DNA from: Actinoplanes campanulatus
GTDB taxonomy: Bacteria > Actinomycetota > Actinomycetes > Mycobacteriales > Micromonosporaceae
Direction: 5' to 3'
Assembly: GCF_014647795.1 (NCBI RefSeq)
Contig: NZ_BMPW01000001.1
Coordinates: 1-64,000 of the forward strand
DNA length: 64,000 nucleotides
Part shown: piece after piece, positions 49,543 to 57,600 of the stretch
Position numbering within the stretch: the first letter of the stretch is position 1
Layout of the letters: each line of letters begins with the position of its first letter
The notes under the pieces: generated by a model
Seen by the model: the letters and a program-made list of their open reading frames with translations, nothing else
The model's database searches: none
What the model was told of the DNA's origin: nothing
Position numbers and translations under genes: made by a program

Positions 49543-49574
49543 AGGGCCGGCACCGGAGTTCCGGTGCCGGCCCT
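49543..49574. terminator. Perfect 15-bp hairpin, bidirectional terminator
   Basis: AGGGCCGGCACCGGA (49543-49557), GT, TCCGGTGCCGGCCCT (49560-49574) form a perfect stem with a very short loop. It lies 75 nt after the gene ending at 49467 and 20 nt before the end of the convergent gene at 49595, so it can end both. Confidence 0.85.
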
Positions 49575-49594
49575 CCGTCATTCGCACGGCACGT

Positions 49595-51187
49595 TCAGTT
49601 CCTGCCCGTCCCGCCTGGCCGCGTCTCCGTGGTGGGATCGTCATCGTGGGCGGGGAGCGGCACCACCTGGGTCCGCTCCTCACCCGCGCCGTCGACGATC
49701 TGCAGGCCGGACTCGGGACCCGGGCTCCGGATCACCGTCACCTCGTCCGCGCCGGGACCGGCGGTCAGGACCGTGGTGGGCTCCGCGCCGGAAGGTCCGC
49801 CGGCCGGGAATCCCGGCACGGTGGCCTCGTCGTCCGGGACGACCCGGGCCGGAGACGGCCCCGGGCGGACACCCGGGGTGAGGATCGTGGTCTCCGCGGG
49901 TGGGGACACGAGCGCCGTGCCCAGGTCGGTGGTGGGTTCGCCGCCGTACAGATCAGTGGTGCGCTCGTCGGAATACAGGTCGGTCGTGCGCTCGCCGGAA
50001 TACAGGGCCGTGGTGGGCCCGTCGGCGTGCAGGTCGGTCGTGCGTTCGTCGGGATGCGGGCCGGTGGTGCGTTCGTCGTCGCCGGGGCCGGCCGGCGAAG
50101 CGCTGATCATTTGCGTCTCGTCGCCGTCCTGCTCGCGGATCCGCCGCTCCTCCTCGGCCCATCGGGCTTCCCAGGCCAGTTCCTCGGTGTCGTCCGGAGA
50201 GTGCCGATTCTCGCCGCCGCGGCCGGGATCCGCGGACCGGGCCGCGCCGCCACCGGAATACGTCCGGCCGGCGCCGTCGGCAGCGGGCGGAGCCAAACGG
50301 TCGTCCGCGCCGACGAAGGGGGTGGCGGCCGCTCCGGCACGGGGCGAGGCCTCGGGAGACGACACCGCGGGAGAGGGAGAGGCCGGGGAAGCGGACACCG
50401 GCGCCGCGGCTGGAGGCGCCGGAGGCTCTGCCGCGGCGGAGGGGGACGACGGCGCGGGTGAGGGTTGTTCGGCGGCCTGACGGGCTCGTTCCCCGGCGTA
50501 GGCGCGGGCCTGTTCCCGGATGGCCGCCGACTCCGCCGCCGCCCGGTCGAGCCAGCCCTCCCACCGCTGCTGCATCGGCCGGATCAGGCCGCCGCCGACG
50601 CCCACGATGATCACGCCGGCGACCGTGGCGAGGATGGTGACCAGCAGTGGCCGGGTGACCGAGGTGGCGATGCCGACCTGGTCGAGCCCGGCGATCACGC
50701 CCAGCGTGACGATCACCGCGGCGACCGCCTTGGCCAGCACCCGGGCGTAGCCGAGCCCCCCGAGCACGGCCAGGATCAGGTCGTGGGCGGCCCCGGCGAT
50801 CGCGGCGGTGACCACCACGATGACGATCCCGACGAACACCTGTGGCAGCCAGCCGAGCAAGGCGTTGATCAGGTCGCTGGCCGGGTTGGGGCCGAAGATG
50901 CCGAACGCCAGTTGCAGGGCGAACAGCAGCACCACGAAGAAGGCGAGCCGCGCGCAGACGTCGGTGGCGCTGGGCGCCCCGGGCCGCAGCAGCCGCCCGG
51001 CGGGTCCGCGCTGGACGGCCCGGTCGAACCCGGCCCGCCGCAGCGTCTTGGCGGTGACCGTCCGCGCGAGCCGGGCCAGCAGGTAGCCGACCACCAGGAT
51101 CACCAGGAAAACCAGGATCGACGGCAGGTACAGCACCACCGACCGCCACATCTCGCTGAGGCCACGACTCAGCCCGTCACCGGCCAT
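49595..51187 (-). CDS. TM-helix family mechanosensitive-channel-like protein with repetitive C-terminal tail
   Basis: This 530-aa protein begins with GGAGGA 3 nt before ATG (MAGDGLSRGL). Residues 1-210 have about five membrane helices with the TM_helix repeats (LPSILVFLVILVVGYLLARL, and LPQVFVGIVIVVV and GLGYARVLAKAVAAVIVTLG later), as in small-conductance channel relatives. Residues after 250 are disordered and Pro/Ala-rich, followed by six 9-residue repeats (371-424; consensus DERTTDLYS) and more threonine-rich motifs (AETTIL, EPTTVL). The tail may bind or be phosphorylated. Function is inferred. Confidence 0.82.
   Translation of the reverse strand: MAGDGLSRGLSEMWRSVVLYLPSILVFLVILVVGYLLARLARTVTAKTLRRAGFDRAVQRGPAGRLLRPGAPSATDVCARLAFFVVLLFALQLAFGIFGPNPASDLINALLGWLPQVFVGIVIVVVTAAIAGAAHDLILAVLGGLGYARVLAKAVAAVIVTLGVIAGLDQVGIATSVTRPLLVTILATVAGVIIVGVGGGLIRPMQQRWEGWLDRAAAESAAIREQARAYAGERARQAAEQPSPAPSSPSAAAEPPAPPAAAPVSASPASPSPAVSSPEASPRAGAAATPFVGADDRLAPPAADGAGRTYSGGGAARSADPGRGGENRHSPDDTEELAWEARWAEEERRIREQDGDETQMISASPAGPGDDERTTGPHPDERTTDLHADGPTTALYSGERTTDLYSDERTTDLYGGEPTTDLGTALVSPPAETTILTPGVRPGPSPARVVPDDEATVPGFPAGGPSGAEPTTVLTAGPGADEVTVIRSPGPESGLQIVDGAGEERTQVVPLPAHDDDPTTETRPGGTGRN
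49916..50077 (-). repeat. Six tandem 27-bp repeats encoding nonapeptides
   Basis: The array encodes DERTTGPHP, DERTTDLHA, DGPTTALYS, GERTTDLYS, DERTTDLYG and GEPTTDLGT, in that order on the minus strand. The TT pair is constant. The period is exactly 27 bp with no frame change, so copies can expand or contract without disrupting the gene. It lies in the C-terminal tail of the channel-like protein. Confidence 0.9.
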
Positions 51188-51295
51188 CCGTCCTCCTGAC
51201 AAGCGTCGTCGAGGCCGCGATGGGTCCTCAACGAACCGTAGGACTCCGGAATACCATGCGCATCCGACAACCGGTACCCGAGCGGACACGCAGCG

Positions 51296-52135
51296 TCAGG
51301 AGCAGGGTTGCCCGTCGAGGGTGCAGCCGGTGGGCGGCTCGGTGGGCGCGGGCGCCAGCGTGAAGCTGAAGGAGACCGCGCCGGAGGCCGGCACCCCGGC
51401 CCCGGAGGGACGGAAGGTGACGGTGCTCTCGGACTGGCCGACGGTGACGGCGCCGCTGGTGACGGTCACCGTCTCGGCGCCGGGCACGGTGAGGGCGACG
51501 GTCCAGTCGGCGGCCGCCACGGTGCCCGTGTTGCTGACCCGGACGGATCCGCGGTAGCCGGTGTCGTCGAGCTGGTAGCCGTAGGAGGCGCTGAGGACGG
51601 CGCCACCGCCGGCCGGCGCGGCCGAGGTGCTCCGGGAGGTCCGGCCGGTCGGCACGGTGAGCCGGGGCTTGGCCTTCGCACTGCGGCTGGGGGATTTCGA
51701 GGGCGACGGGGTGGCCGAGGGCGAGGCGACGGCACTCGCCGAGGGGGTGGGCGCGGCCGGGGGCACGGTCTCGGCCGCGGACTCGACCGGGACCGGGGCG
51801 GCGACCGGAACCACGGGCGTCTCCGGCTCGTCCCCGCCCCACGTCGGCACGGTCGCGGCGGCGGCCAGCACCGCGACCCCGGCGGCGGCCACGACGGCGA
51901 CGCGCGCGCGGTGCGAGGGCGCGGCATGGCGCGGCCCGTCCGCTTCGGCCCCGGAGGCGTACGCCGGGGACGGTTCCGTCCGGACCGCGGCCATCGTCAT
52001 CGTCTCCGCCGACTCGGACCAGGCCGCGAGGGCGTCGTACCGCTGGTCCATGAGGTCGGGAGAGGTGTGATCGTCCACGGGGTCCGGCTGCTGTTCGGCG
52101 ATGTGGCGCATCACACCGCGGGGTGGCTCGATCAC
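51296..52135 (-). CDS. Membrane-anchored protein with CBM2-like C-terminal domain
   Basis: This 279-aa protein has a cytosolic N-terminal tail (about 1-75) rich in acidic and histidine residues and one membrane helix (VAVVAAAGVAVLAAAATVPTW). A Ser/Pro/Ala linker (SPSATPSPSKSPSRSAKAKP) and a C-terminal beta-sandwich with ASYGYQLDDTGYRGSVRVSN and WTVALTVPG, ending CTLDGQPCS, follow. The last domain resembles family 2 carbohydrate-binding modules. GTG at 52135 or ATG at 52111 may be the start. It is divergent from the SpoIIE-type phosphatase, 189 nt away. Its ligand is unknown. Confidence 0.78.
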   Translation of the reverse strand: MIEPPRGVMRHIAEQQPDPVDDHTSPDLMDQRYDALAAWSESAETMTMAAVRTEPSPAYASGAEADGPRHAAPSHRARVAVVAAAGVAVLAAAATVPTWGGDEPETPVVPVAAPVPVESAAETVPPAAPTPSASAVASPSATPSPSKSPSRSAKAKPRLTVPTGRTSRSTSAAPAGGGAVLSASYGYQLDDTGYRGSVRVSNTGTVAAADWTVALTVPGAETVTVTSGAVTVGQSESTVTFRPSGAGVPASGAVSFSFTLAPAPTEPPTGCTLDGQPCS

Positions 52136-52324
52136 GCCGCGACTATAGGTGAACGACCGTTCCGTTGACCAAGATCGAATCATCCATGACCTGGTGACGG
52201 TAGGTGACACCGAGCGTGAATCGCCGTCGGCACCGTCCGCGGACGATACGGGGGAACGGTCAATAACCGGACGGACGGCCGGTGGGGCATCGTACAAACG
52301 GACCAGTCGGGATAGGCTTTCCGC

Positions 52325-54484
52325 ATGGTCGGCTCGGGAGGGTACGGGTCGGGGGGTCTGCACCCGTCTCCGATCACCACACTGCCCGCGCAGACGGCCG
52401 GCACACAGCACACCGGCCTGGGCTGCGCGACGCTGGTGCACGCCTTCGACTGGTCCGGCACGTCGCTGGGCCCGATCACCGGCTGGGATCCGGCGGTCCG
52501 CGCCGCGGTCGAGCTGGTGCTCGCCTCCCCGGTGCCGATGCTGCTGACCATCGGCGACGACTTCCTGGTCCTCTATAACGACGCGTATGCCGAGGTCCTC
52601 GACGCCCTGCACCCGACGGCGCTGGGCGCCCCGGCCGCACGGGCGTTCGGCCCGGCCTGGGATCAGCCCGGCCTGGGCGACGTGATCCAGCAGGTGCACC
52701 GCACCGGGCGGGCCATCCTGGAGCCGGAGAGCCAGGTGCAGTTCGCCCCGGGCCACACCGAGCCGGCCTTCTACACCCGGGGCCATTCGGTGATCCGCTC
52801 GTCGCGGGGCGCGGTGGCCGGGGTGCTGACCGTGGCGGCCGAGACCACGCATGTCATCCACCGGCTGCAGAGCCTGGGTGAGCTGACCGCCCGGTTGGCC
52901 GGCGCGCTCACCATCGACGATGTGACCCGCGTCGTCCTGGCGTACGCGATGGATTCCTTCGACCTGGACCACTGCGTGCTGGCGGTGGACGACGGCCTGG
53001 CGTACCGATATGTCCGCCGGATCCGCGGCGAGATGCTGGACGAGGCCGACGAGCGGCTCCCCCCGGTGTGGCGGCGCGTGAGCGCCGATCCGGCGGCCCC
53101 GGCGGTGGCGGCGGCGGAGAGTGGGCGGGCGACGTTCGTGGCCGACGGCGAGCCGCTGAACGCGGTGGCGACCGACCGGCACGAGCGACGGGTCCGCGCG
53201 CTGGCCGCGCTCCCCCTGCGGACGCCGTCGCTGCGCGGCGCGCTGACCGTCGGTTTCCGCCGGGCACATGTCTGGCTGCCCGCCGAGCGGGCGCTGCTGA
53301 AGGCCGCGGCCGAGCTGGTGGCGCAGGCCGCGGAGCGCGCCCGCCGTTTCGAGGCCCAGCACGGGACCGCGCAGTTGCTGCAGCGCAGCATGCTCCCCGA
53401 GCACCTGCCCGAGCTGGACATGTTCCGGATCGCCGCACGATATGACGTGGGCGTCGACGGCAACGCGGCCGGCGGTGACTTCTACGACGCGTTCCACCTG
53501 CTCGACGGCCGGCTCGCCATGGTGCTGGGCGACGTGGCCGGGCACGACGTGCGGGCGGCCGCGGTGATGGGCCAGGTCCGGGCGGCGCTGCGGGCGCTGG
53601 CGCTGACCGATCCGGCGCCGCCGAGCGTGCTGGCCGGGCTGGACCGGCTGGTCGGCTCGCTGGGCGCCGAGTCGCGCAACGAGGAGATCTTCGTGACCAT
53701 CGTCTACGGGGTGCTGGACCCGTCGGACGGTTCGGTCACGCTGGCCAGCGCGGGCCACCCGCCGCCGGTGCTGCGCCGGGCCGGGCAGGGTGGCGAGCTG
53801 GCCACGGCCGAGCTGGTGAAGGTGCCGCCGGGTGCGCCGCTGGGCCTGGGCGGCCGCTGGCAGACCGGGACACTGCGGCTGGAGCCGGGCGACACGATCC
53901 TGATGTTCAGCGACGGCGTGGTGGAGCGGCGCGGCCGTCCGCTCAACGACGGGCTGGACGCGCTGGTCACCGCCGCGGCGGCGTCTCCGAGCGGCGATCC
54001 GAGGAACCTGTGCTCGCTGGCCACCGCGGCGGTCGAGGGCACCACCGACGACGACGTGGCGGTGCTCGCCGTGGAGCACGCGCTGGCGCTGAGCCGGTCC
54101 GCGACCACGCAGGTGGCGGCGGAGCCGACCGGGCCGAGCCGGGTCCGGCAGTGGATGACGACCCGGCTGCGGGAGTGGGGCGTGCCGGAGCCGGTGATCG
54201 GCGCGGCGATCCTCTGCACCAGTGAGCTGACCACCAACGCGCTGCTGCACGCGGGCACGCCGGCTCAGGTGCACATCGACCTGAACGCGGAACGCCTGCT
54301 GGTGTCGGTGGCCGACACCGGCACCCGGGGCAGTGTGATCCGGGCCCGCGCCGACGCCCTGGCCAGCCGGGGCCGCGGGCTGGGCCTGATCGAGGAGCTG
54401 AGCGATTCGTGGGGCACCGACCCGACGGTGCGCGGATCGACGGTGTGGTTCGAGATGCTCCTGGCGGGCAAAGCGCGCGCCTGA
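52325..54484 (+). CDS. SpoIIE-type PP2C phosphatase with PAS/GAF and HATPase domains
   Basis: This 719-aa protein begins with a PAS-like domain (about 60-165), then a GAF-like domain (about 180-340). A PP2C/SpoIIE phosphatase with AAGGDFYDAF, GDVAGHDVRAAAVMGQ and LMFSDGVVERRG supplies the metal-binding aspartates. A C-terminal anti-sigma-factor-type ATPase with TSELTTNALLHAG and VADTG, and RGLGLIEEL, closes the protein. Such proteins regulate partner-switching systems by dephosphorylating anti-anti-sigma factors and phosphorylating them with the kinase domain. The target sigma factor is not nearby. Confidence 0.9.
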   Translation: MVGSGGYGSGGLHPSPITTLPAQTAGTQHTGLGCATLVHAFDWSGTSLGPITGWDPAVRAAVELVLASPVPMLLTIGDDFLVLYNDAYAEVLDALHPTALGAPAARAFGPAWDQPGLGDVIQQVHRTGRAILEPESQVQFAPGHTEPAFYTRGHSVIRSSRGAVAGVLTVAAETTHVIHRLQSLGELTARLAGALTIDDVTRVVLAYAMDSFDLDHCVLAVDDGLAYRYVRRIRGEMLDEADERLPPVWRRVSADPAAPAVAAAESGRATFVADGEPLNAVATDRHERRVRALAALPLRTPSLRGALTVGFRRAHVWLPAERALLKAAAELVAQAAERARRFEAQHGTAQLLQRSMLPEHLPELDMFRIAARYDVGVDGNAAGGDFYDAFHLLDGRLAMVLGDVAGHDVRAAAVMGQVRAALRALALTDPAPPSVLAGLDRLVGSLGAESRNEEIFVTIVYGVLDPSDGSVTLASAGHPPPVLRRAGQGGELATAELVKVPPGAPLGLGGRWQTGTLRLEPGDTILMFSDGVVERRGRPLNDGLDALVTAAAASPSGDPRNLCSLATAAVEGTTDDDVAVLAVEHALALSRSATTQVAAEPTGPSRVRQWMTTRLREWGVPEPVIGAAILCTSELTTNALLHAGTPAQVHIDLNAERLLVSVADTGTRGSVIRARADALASRGRGLGLIEELSDSWGTDPTVRGSTVWFEMLLAGKARA

Positions 54485-54830
54485 CCCCACCGTCCGATGT
54501 GGTCTTCACCCGGGGCGGAACACTGCGTGATCGCCACGCTCGGTATCCGTTACGTCAGCACGCCTTATTACGTAGCGTATGCAGCGACTCATGACGATTC
54601 CCCGGCCGAGGGACCCCGTCCGGGCGACGGCCGAGCGTGCCGTCGCCGTATCGGTGCTGCTGCACGGCGTGGTGGCAGCTCCGGAGAGGCGTCACCTGGA
54701 TCACTCAGGCGCTTACGTACAGTAGTTTAATACTGTTCTAAACCGGACAATGAACCGGCTGGTGGTGACGAAGCGTTATCAGTGCCGTAGAGTGCTGAAG
54801 CGACTGGGGATGTCCACCATGGAGCGGCTC
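54485..54830. other. Gene-free promoter region with an 18-bp dyad
   Basis: No credible gene is seen. ACAGTA (54719-54724), spacer GTTTAA, TACTGT (54731-54736) is a perfect 6-bp dyad within AT-rich DNA, a possible operator or promoter core. Frames upstream of 54831 extend the next gene but lack a ribosome-binding site or conservation. Confidence 0.5.
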
Positions 54831-55586
54831 ATGCGGATCAGAGGTTATGCACCCTTGACACCTTGCTGGGTGGAGCTGGCGAGTGCGGACCCCGCACGCG
54901 CGGCACAGTTCTACGCAGAGTTGTTCGGCTGGGAGTCTGCGGGTGATCGGTTCAAGCTCGGGGGGCGTGCGGTCGCCGGCCTCACCCGGAGCCAGCCCGA
55001 CCGTCCGGACGGGTGGCTGACCCACCTCAGCACTCCGGACCTCGAGGAGACGCTGGAGCAGGTCGACCTCTCCGGCGGGCACTGCGTGAGCCACCCGGCC
55101 GAGGCGCACGGCGGCCGGCGCGCGATCGTCGCCGACCCGTCCGGCGCGATCATCGGCCTCTGGGAGGGTCAGGACTTCGCCGGCGCACAGGCCGGCGGCG
55201 AGCCCGGCACCATGTCGTGGCCGGAACTGATCACTGACGACCCGGACGCCGCGGCCCGCTTCTACGGCTTCGCGTTCGGCTGGCTGCTGCGCCACGAGTT
55301 CGGCTCGGGCGAGTGGCTCAACCAGGCCCACGACGCCGTCGCCGGCCTCGCGCCCGGTTACCGCGGCGCCTGGTGGCGTGCCGCCTTCCAGGTCGAGAAC
55401 ATCCAGGTCGCGGCCGATCGGTGCGAGACGCTGGGCGGCGCGGTCATCACCGAGCCGTCGGAGGCCGGGCTGACCGCCTTCGCCGAGCTGCGGGACCCGT
55501 TCGGCGCCCGGTTCACGGTGGCGGCGCCGGTGCACCACCCGGTCGAGCTGACCGTCTCCCTGGGCAGCCTGCCCGCCTGGGACTGA
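54831..55586 (+). CDS. Two-domain VOC family protein
   Basis: This 251-aa protein has two similar halves, each with the VOC fold: TPCWVELASADPARAAQFYAEL and DPSGAIIGLWEG in the first, SWPELITDDPDAAARFYGFA and RDPFGARFTVAAP in the second. The pattern is like actinobacterial hydroxylase or resistance-like proteins. ATG at 54831 is preferred because GGAG lies 6 nt upstream; ATGs at 54810 and 54819 also are in frame. A terminator follows. Function unknown. Confidence 0.85.
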   Translation: MRIRGYAPLTPCWVELASADPARAAQFYAELFGWESAGDRFKLGGRAVAGLTRSQPDRPDGWLTHLSTPDLEETLEQVDLSGGHCVSHPAEAHGGRRAIVADPSGAIIGLWEGQDFAGAQAGGEPGTMSWPELITDDPDAAARFYGFAFGWLLRHEFGSGEWLNQAHDAVAGLAPGYRGAWWRAAFQVENIQVAADRCETLGGAVITEPSEAGLTAFAELRDPFGARFTVAAPVHHPVELTVSLGSLPAWD

Positions 55587-55605
55587 CCCGCCCTGGAACC
55601 ACACG

Positions 55606-55637
55606 GGAGAGGCCGGCCCTTCGGGGCCGGCCTCTCC
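55606..55637 (+). terminator. Terminator hairpin with a TTCG tetraloop
   Basis: GGAGAGGCCGGCCC, TTCG, GGGCCGGCCTCTCC form a perfect 14-bp stem with a stable UUCG loop, 20 nt after the stop of the two-domain VOC gene. Confidence 0.88.
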
Positions 55638-55654
55638 GCGTTCCGGCCGGCTGC

Positions 55655-55698
55655 GTCAACTGCGGTTGACAACGGTTGGCGTGTCAACGTAAGTTGAC
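55655..55698. promoter_or_regulatory. Two perfect GTCAAC-N4-GTTGAC dyads upstream of the HTH/Clp_N pair
   Basis: GTCAAC-TGCG-GTTGAC (55655-55670) and GTCAAC-GTAA-GTTGAC (55683-55698) are two copies of the same 16-bp dyad, 28 bp apart. The second ends 4 nt before the HTH gene ATG. GTTGAC overlaps the -35-like TTGAC. The repeated dyads fit cooperative binding and autoregulation by the small HTH protein. Confidence 0.85.
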
Positions 55699-55701
55699 GG
55701 C

Positions 55702-55938
55702 ATGACTGAGGCTACCGACCTCGCCGCCGCCGCGAGCAGCGCCGACCCACGGGCCGGGCTGCGCGCGGTGGTGGCGCTGCGCCGTCTCCTGGAGGGCCTG
55801 GAGCGCCTACAGGTGGCGAATGCCCGCGCCAAGGGCTGGTCCTGGCAGGAGATCGCCGACGCGCTAGAGGTGACCCGCCAGGGCGTGCACAAGAAGCACG
55901 CCAAGCTGATGCCGATGCCGGATCCACGGGAGGGCTGA
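55702..55938 (+). CDS. Small helix-turn-helix regulator, 78 aa
   Basis: This protein has an acidic/alanine-rich N-terminal helix followed by RRLLEGLERLQVANARAKG and an HTH (WSWQEIADALEVTRQGVHKK). It is small for a free-standing regulator; the sequence of the helix pair is like RNA polymerase sigma-70 region 4-type or Xre-like HTHs. The Clp_N gene begins 1 nt after its stop, so both are one unit. The two upstream dyads are probable binding sites for this protein. Confidence 0.85.
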   Translation: MTEATDLAAAASSADPRAGLRAVVALRRLLEGLERLQVANARAKGWSWQEIADALEVTRQGVHKKHAKLMPMPDPREG

Positions 55939-55939
55939 G

Positions 55940-56554
55940 ATGTTCGAGCGATTCACCAAGGAAGCCCGCGCCGTCGTCGTCGGCGCCCAGGAGCAGGCCC
56001 GCGAGCTGGGCCACGAGACCATCGGCACCGAGCACACCCTGCTCAGCCTGCTCGCCGGGGAGAACGACACGGTCCGTGTGGCGCTGGCCGGCTCCGGGGT
56101 CGACCAGGCCTCGGTCCGGGCCGCGATCATCCGGCACGTCGGCGACCTCAGCGAGGCCGGCGCCGTCGCGGACCGGGACGCCGAGGACGCCGCCGCCCTC
56201 AAGGCGATCGGCATCGACCTGGAGGCGGTCCGCGCCGCCATCGAGGAGAACTTCGGGGCCGGTGCGCTGCGCCTGCCCCGGCCGGCCCCGAAGAAGAGGG
56301 GGATCTTCGGGCGGTTCTCCTCGGTGACGACCGGGCACCGGCCGTTCTCGCCGCGCAACAAGAAGGTGCTGGAGCTGTCGTTGCGCGAGGCCATCCGGCT
56401 GAAGCACAACTTCATCGCCCCGGAGCACATCATGCTCGGCCTGCTCCGCGAGGGTCAGGGTTTGGCCATGCGAATCCTGACCGAGTTCGACGTCGACTTC
56501 GGCGAGCTCCGCAGCACCCTCACCGGCGCGCTCAAGTCCCCCGCGGCCGGATAG
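55940..56554 (+). CDS. Stand-alone Clp N-terminal (Clp_N) domain protein
   Basis: This 204-aa protein has two Clp_N repeats: MFERFTKEARAVVVGAQEQA with LGHETIGTEHTLLSLLAG, and SPRNKKVLELSLREAIRLK with FIAPEHIMLGLLREGQGLA. It resembles the N-domain of ClpC, but there are no AAA+ modules. It could present substrates to ClpC or compete with it for adaptors. It is co-transcribed with the small HTH gene. A regulatory link to protein quality control is inferred. Confidence 0.9.
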   Translation: MFERFTKEARAVVVGAQEQARELGHETIGTEHTLLSLLAGENDTVRVALAGSGVDQASVRAAIIRHVGDLSEAGAVADRDAEDAAALKAIGIDLEAVRAAIEENFGAGALRLPRPAPKKRGIFGRFSSVTTGHRPFSPRNKKVLELSLREAIRLKHNFIAPEHIMLGLLREGQGLAMRILTEFDVDFGELRSTLTGALKSPAAG

Positions 56555-56587
56555 CGGCGAAGAGCGGGCGGGCGGTCCGCAGCTCGG

Positions 56588-57052
56588 TCACAGGCGCGCC
56601 CGCATCGCGGGGTCGGCCGTGCGCGTGAAGCCCAGCGACGTGTAGAGGTGCTCGCCGTCCGGCGACGCCATCAGGTGCACGGCGTGGATGCCCCGGTCCC
56701 GGTACCACCGCAGCAGCGCCTCCACGCACGCCCGGGAGTAGCCACGGCGCCGCATGTCCGGGTGGGTGGCGACGCTGAACACGTACCCCACCCGGCCGTC
56801 CGGGTTGTGCGGATTGCCGAGGCGCTCCTCGATCGTGCCCACCGCGCAGGCCGCGAGACCGCCCCCTTCCGGCCGCTCGACGACGAAGGCGGCCATCGAC
56901 GGCTCGGCCGCACCCAGTCGGCTGACCAGGGATTTGCGGGCGGGCTGCCGCCAGTCGTCGTTCCACTCACCCCGGTCGAAGGTCTGCAACAGGACAGCCC
57001 GCAGGAGGATCAGTTCGTCGGCGTCGTCGGGGGTGGCTTGGCGCGTTTTCAC
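56588..57052 (-). CDS. GNAT family N-acetyltransferase
   Basis: This 154-aa protein has the GNAT fold, with the acetyl-CoA loop VATHPDMRRRGYSRACVEAL (V-x-x-x-x-R-x-x-G-Y) and the C-terminal strand segment LYTSLGFTRT. It transfers acetyl groups to a small molecule or a protein amine. GTG is the start. It is divergent from the MarR gene across direct repeats, so it may be controlled by that regulator. Substrate unknown. Confidence 0.85.
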   Translation of the reverse strand: MKTRQATPDDADELILLRAVLLQTFDRGEWNDDWRQPARKSLVSRLGAAEPSMAAFVVERPEGGGLAACAVGTIEERLGNPHNPDGRVGYVFSVATHPDMRRRGYSRACVEALLRWYRDRGIHAVHLMASPDGEHLYTSLGFTRTADPAMRARL

Positions 57053-57079
57053 ATCCGTACCCTAAACGGATCCCGGTTT

Positions 57080-57106
57080 TTCAGATTTGAAGTTTCAGAT
57101 TTCAAG
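57080..57106. promoter_or_regulatory. Direct and inverted repeats between the GNAT and marR genes
   Basis: TTCAGATTTGAAG (57080-57092) and TTCAGATTTCAAG (57094-57106) are 12/13 identical direct repeats with a 14-bp period. TTGAA (57087-57091) and TTCAA (57101-57105) also make a dyad, of a size used by MarR dimers. The region is AT-rich by local standards and lies in the divergent promoter. Confidence 0.7.
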
Positions 57107-57121
57107 GGTACGGTTCGGGGC

Positions 57122-57562
57122 ATGGCCGAACCGTTGAGCGCCACCCAGCTGGCGCACTGGCGCACCTTCATCGAGAGCTCGTGGGCACTGCACACCCGCC
57201 TCGAGGACGAGTTGCGCGCCGCCACCGGCCTGAGCATGAACGACTACCACGTGCTGGTCGCCCTGGCCGACGAGCCCGGCCGCCGGATCCGGATGGGCGA
57301 GCTGGCCAGCCGTCTGGTGCTCTCGCCGAGCCGGATCACGTACCAGATCAGCTCCATGATCAAACGAGGGCTGGTGCGCAAGGAGAGCTGTGCCGACGAC
57401 GGCCGCGGCCAGGAGGCCGTGCTCACCGACGAGGGCCTGACCGCGCTGCGCGAGGCCGCCCCGGCCCACCTGGAGACCGTCCGCAAGAGCTTCATCGATC
57501 ACCTGGACGACGAGGAACTGGCCGTGATCGGCCACGTCTTCGCCAAGATCAGAGAGGTCTGA
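57122..57562 (+). CDS. MarR family transcriptional regulator
   Basis: This 146-aa regulator has the winged-helix core: LSMNDYHVLVALADEP, IRMGELASRLVLSPSRITYQ and LVRKESCADDGRGQEAVLTD with a wing, and C-terminal dimer helices. Such proteins respond to phenolic or antibiotic ligands. ATG MAEPLSATQL is the start, preceded by the operator-like repeats. It is divergent from the GNAT gene, which it may repress along with itself. It is convergent with the sensor kinase gene. Confidence 0.9.
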   Translation: MAEPLSATQLAHWRTFIESSWALHTRLEDELRAATGLSMNDYHVLVALADEPGRRIRMGELASRLVLSPSRITYQISSMIKRGLVRKESCADDGRGQEAVLTDEGLTALREAAPAHLETVRKSFIDHLDDEELAVIGHVFAKIREV

Positions 57563-57600
57563 GCCACACCCGCCATCGGGTTCAAGCGTTCGGCGCCCCA

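Noticed and set aside
51296-54490. A 1064-aa minus-strand open frame
   Set aside because: Only its C-terminal 279 codons (the CBM2-like protein) are credible. The rest is antisense to the SpoIIE-type phosphatase gene.
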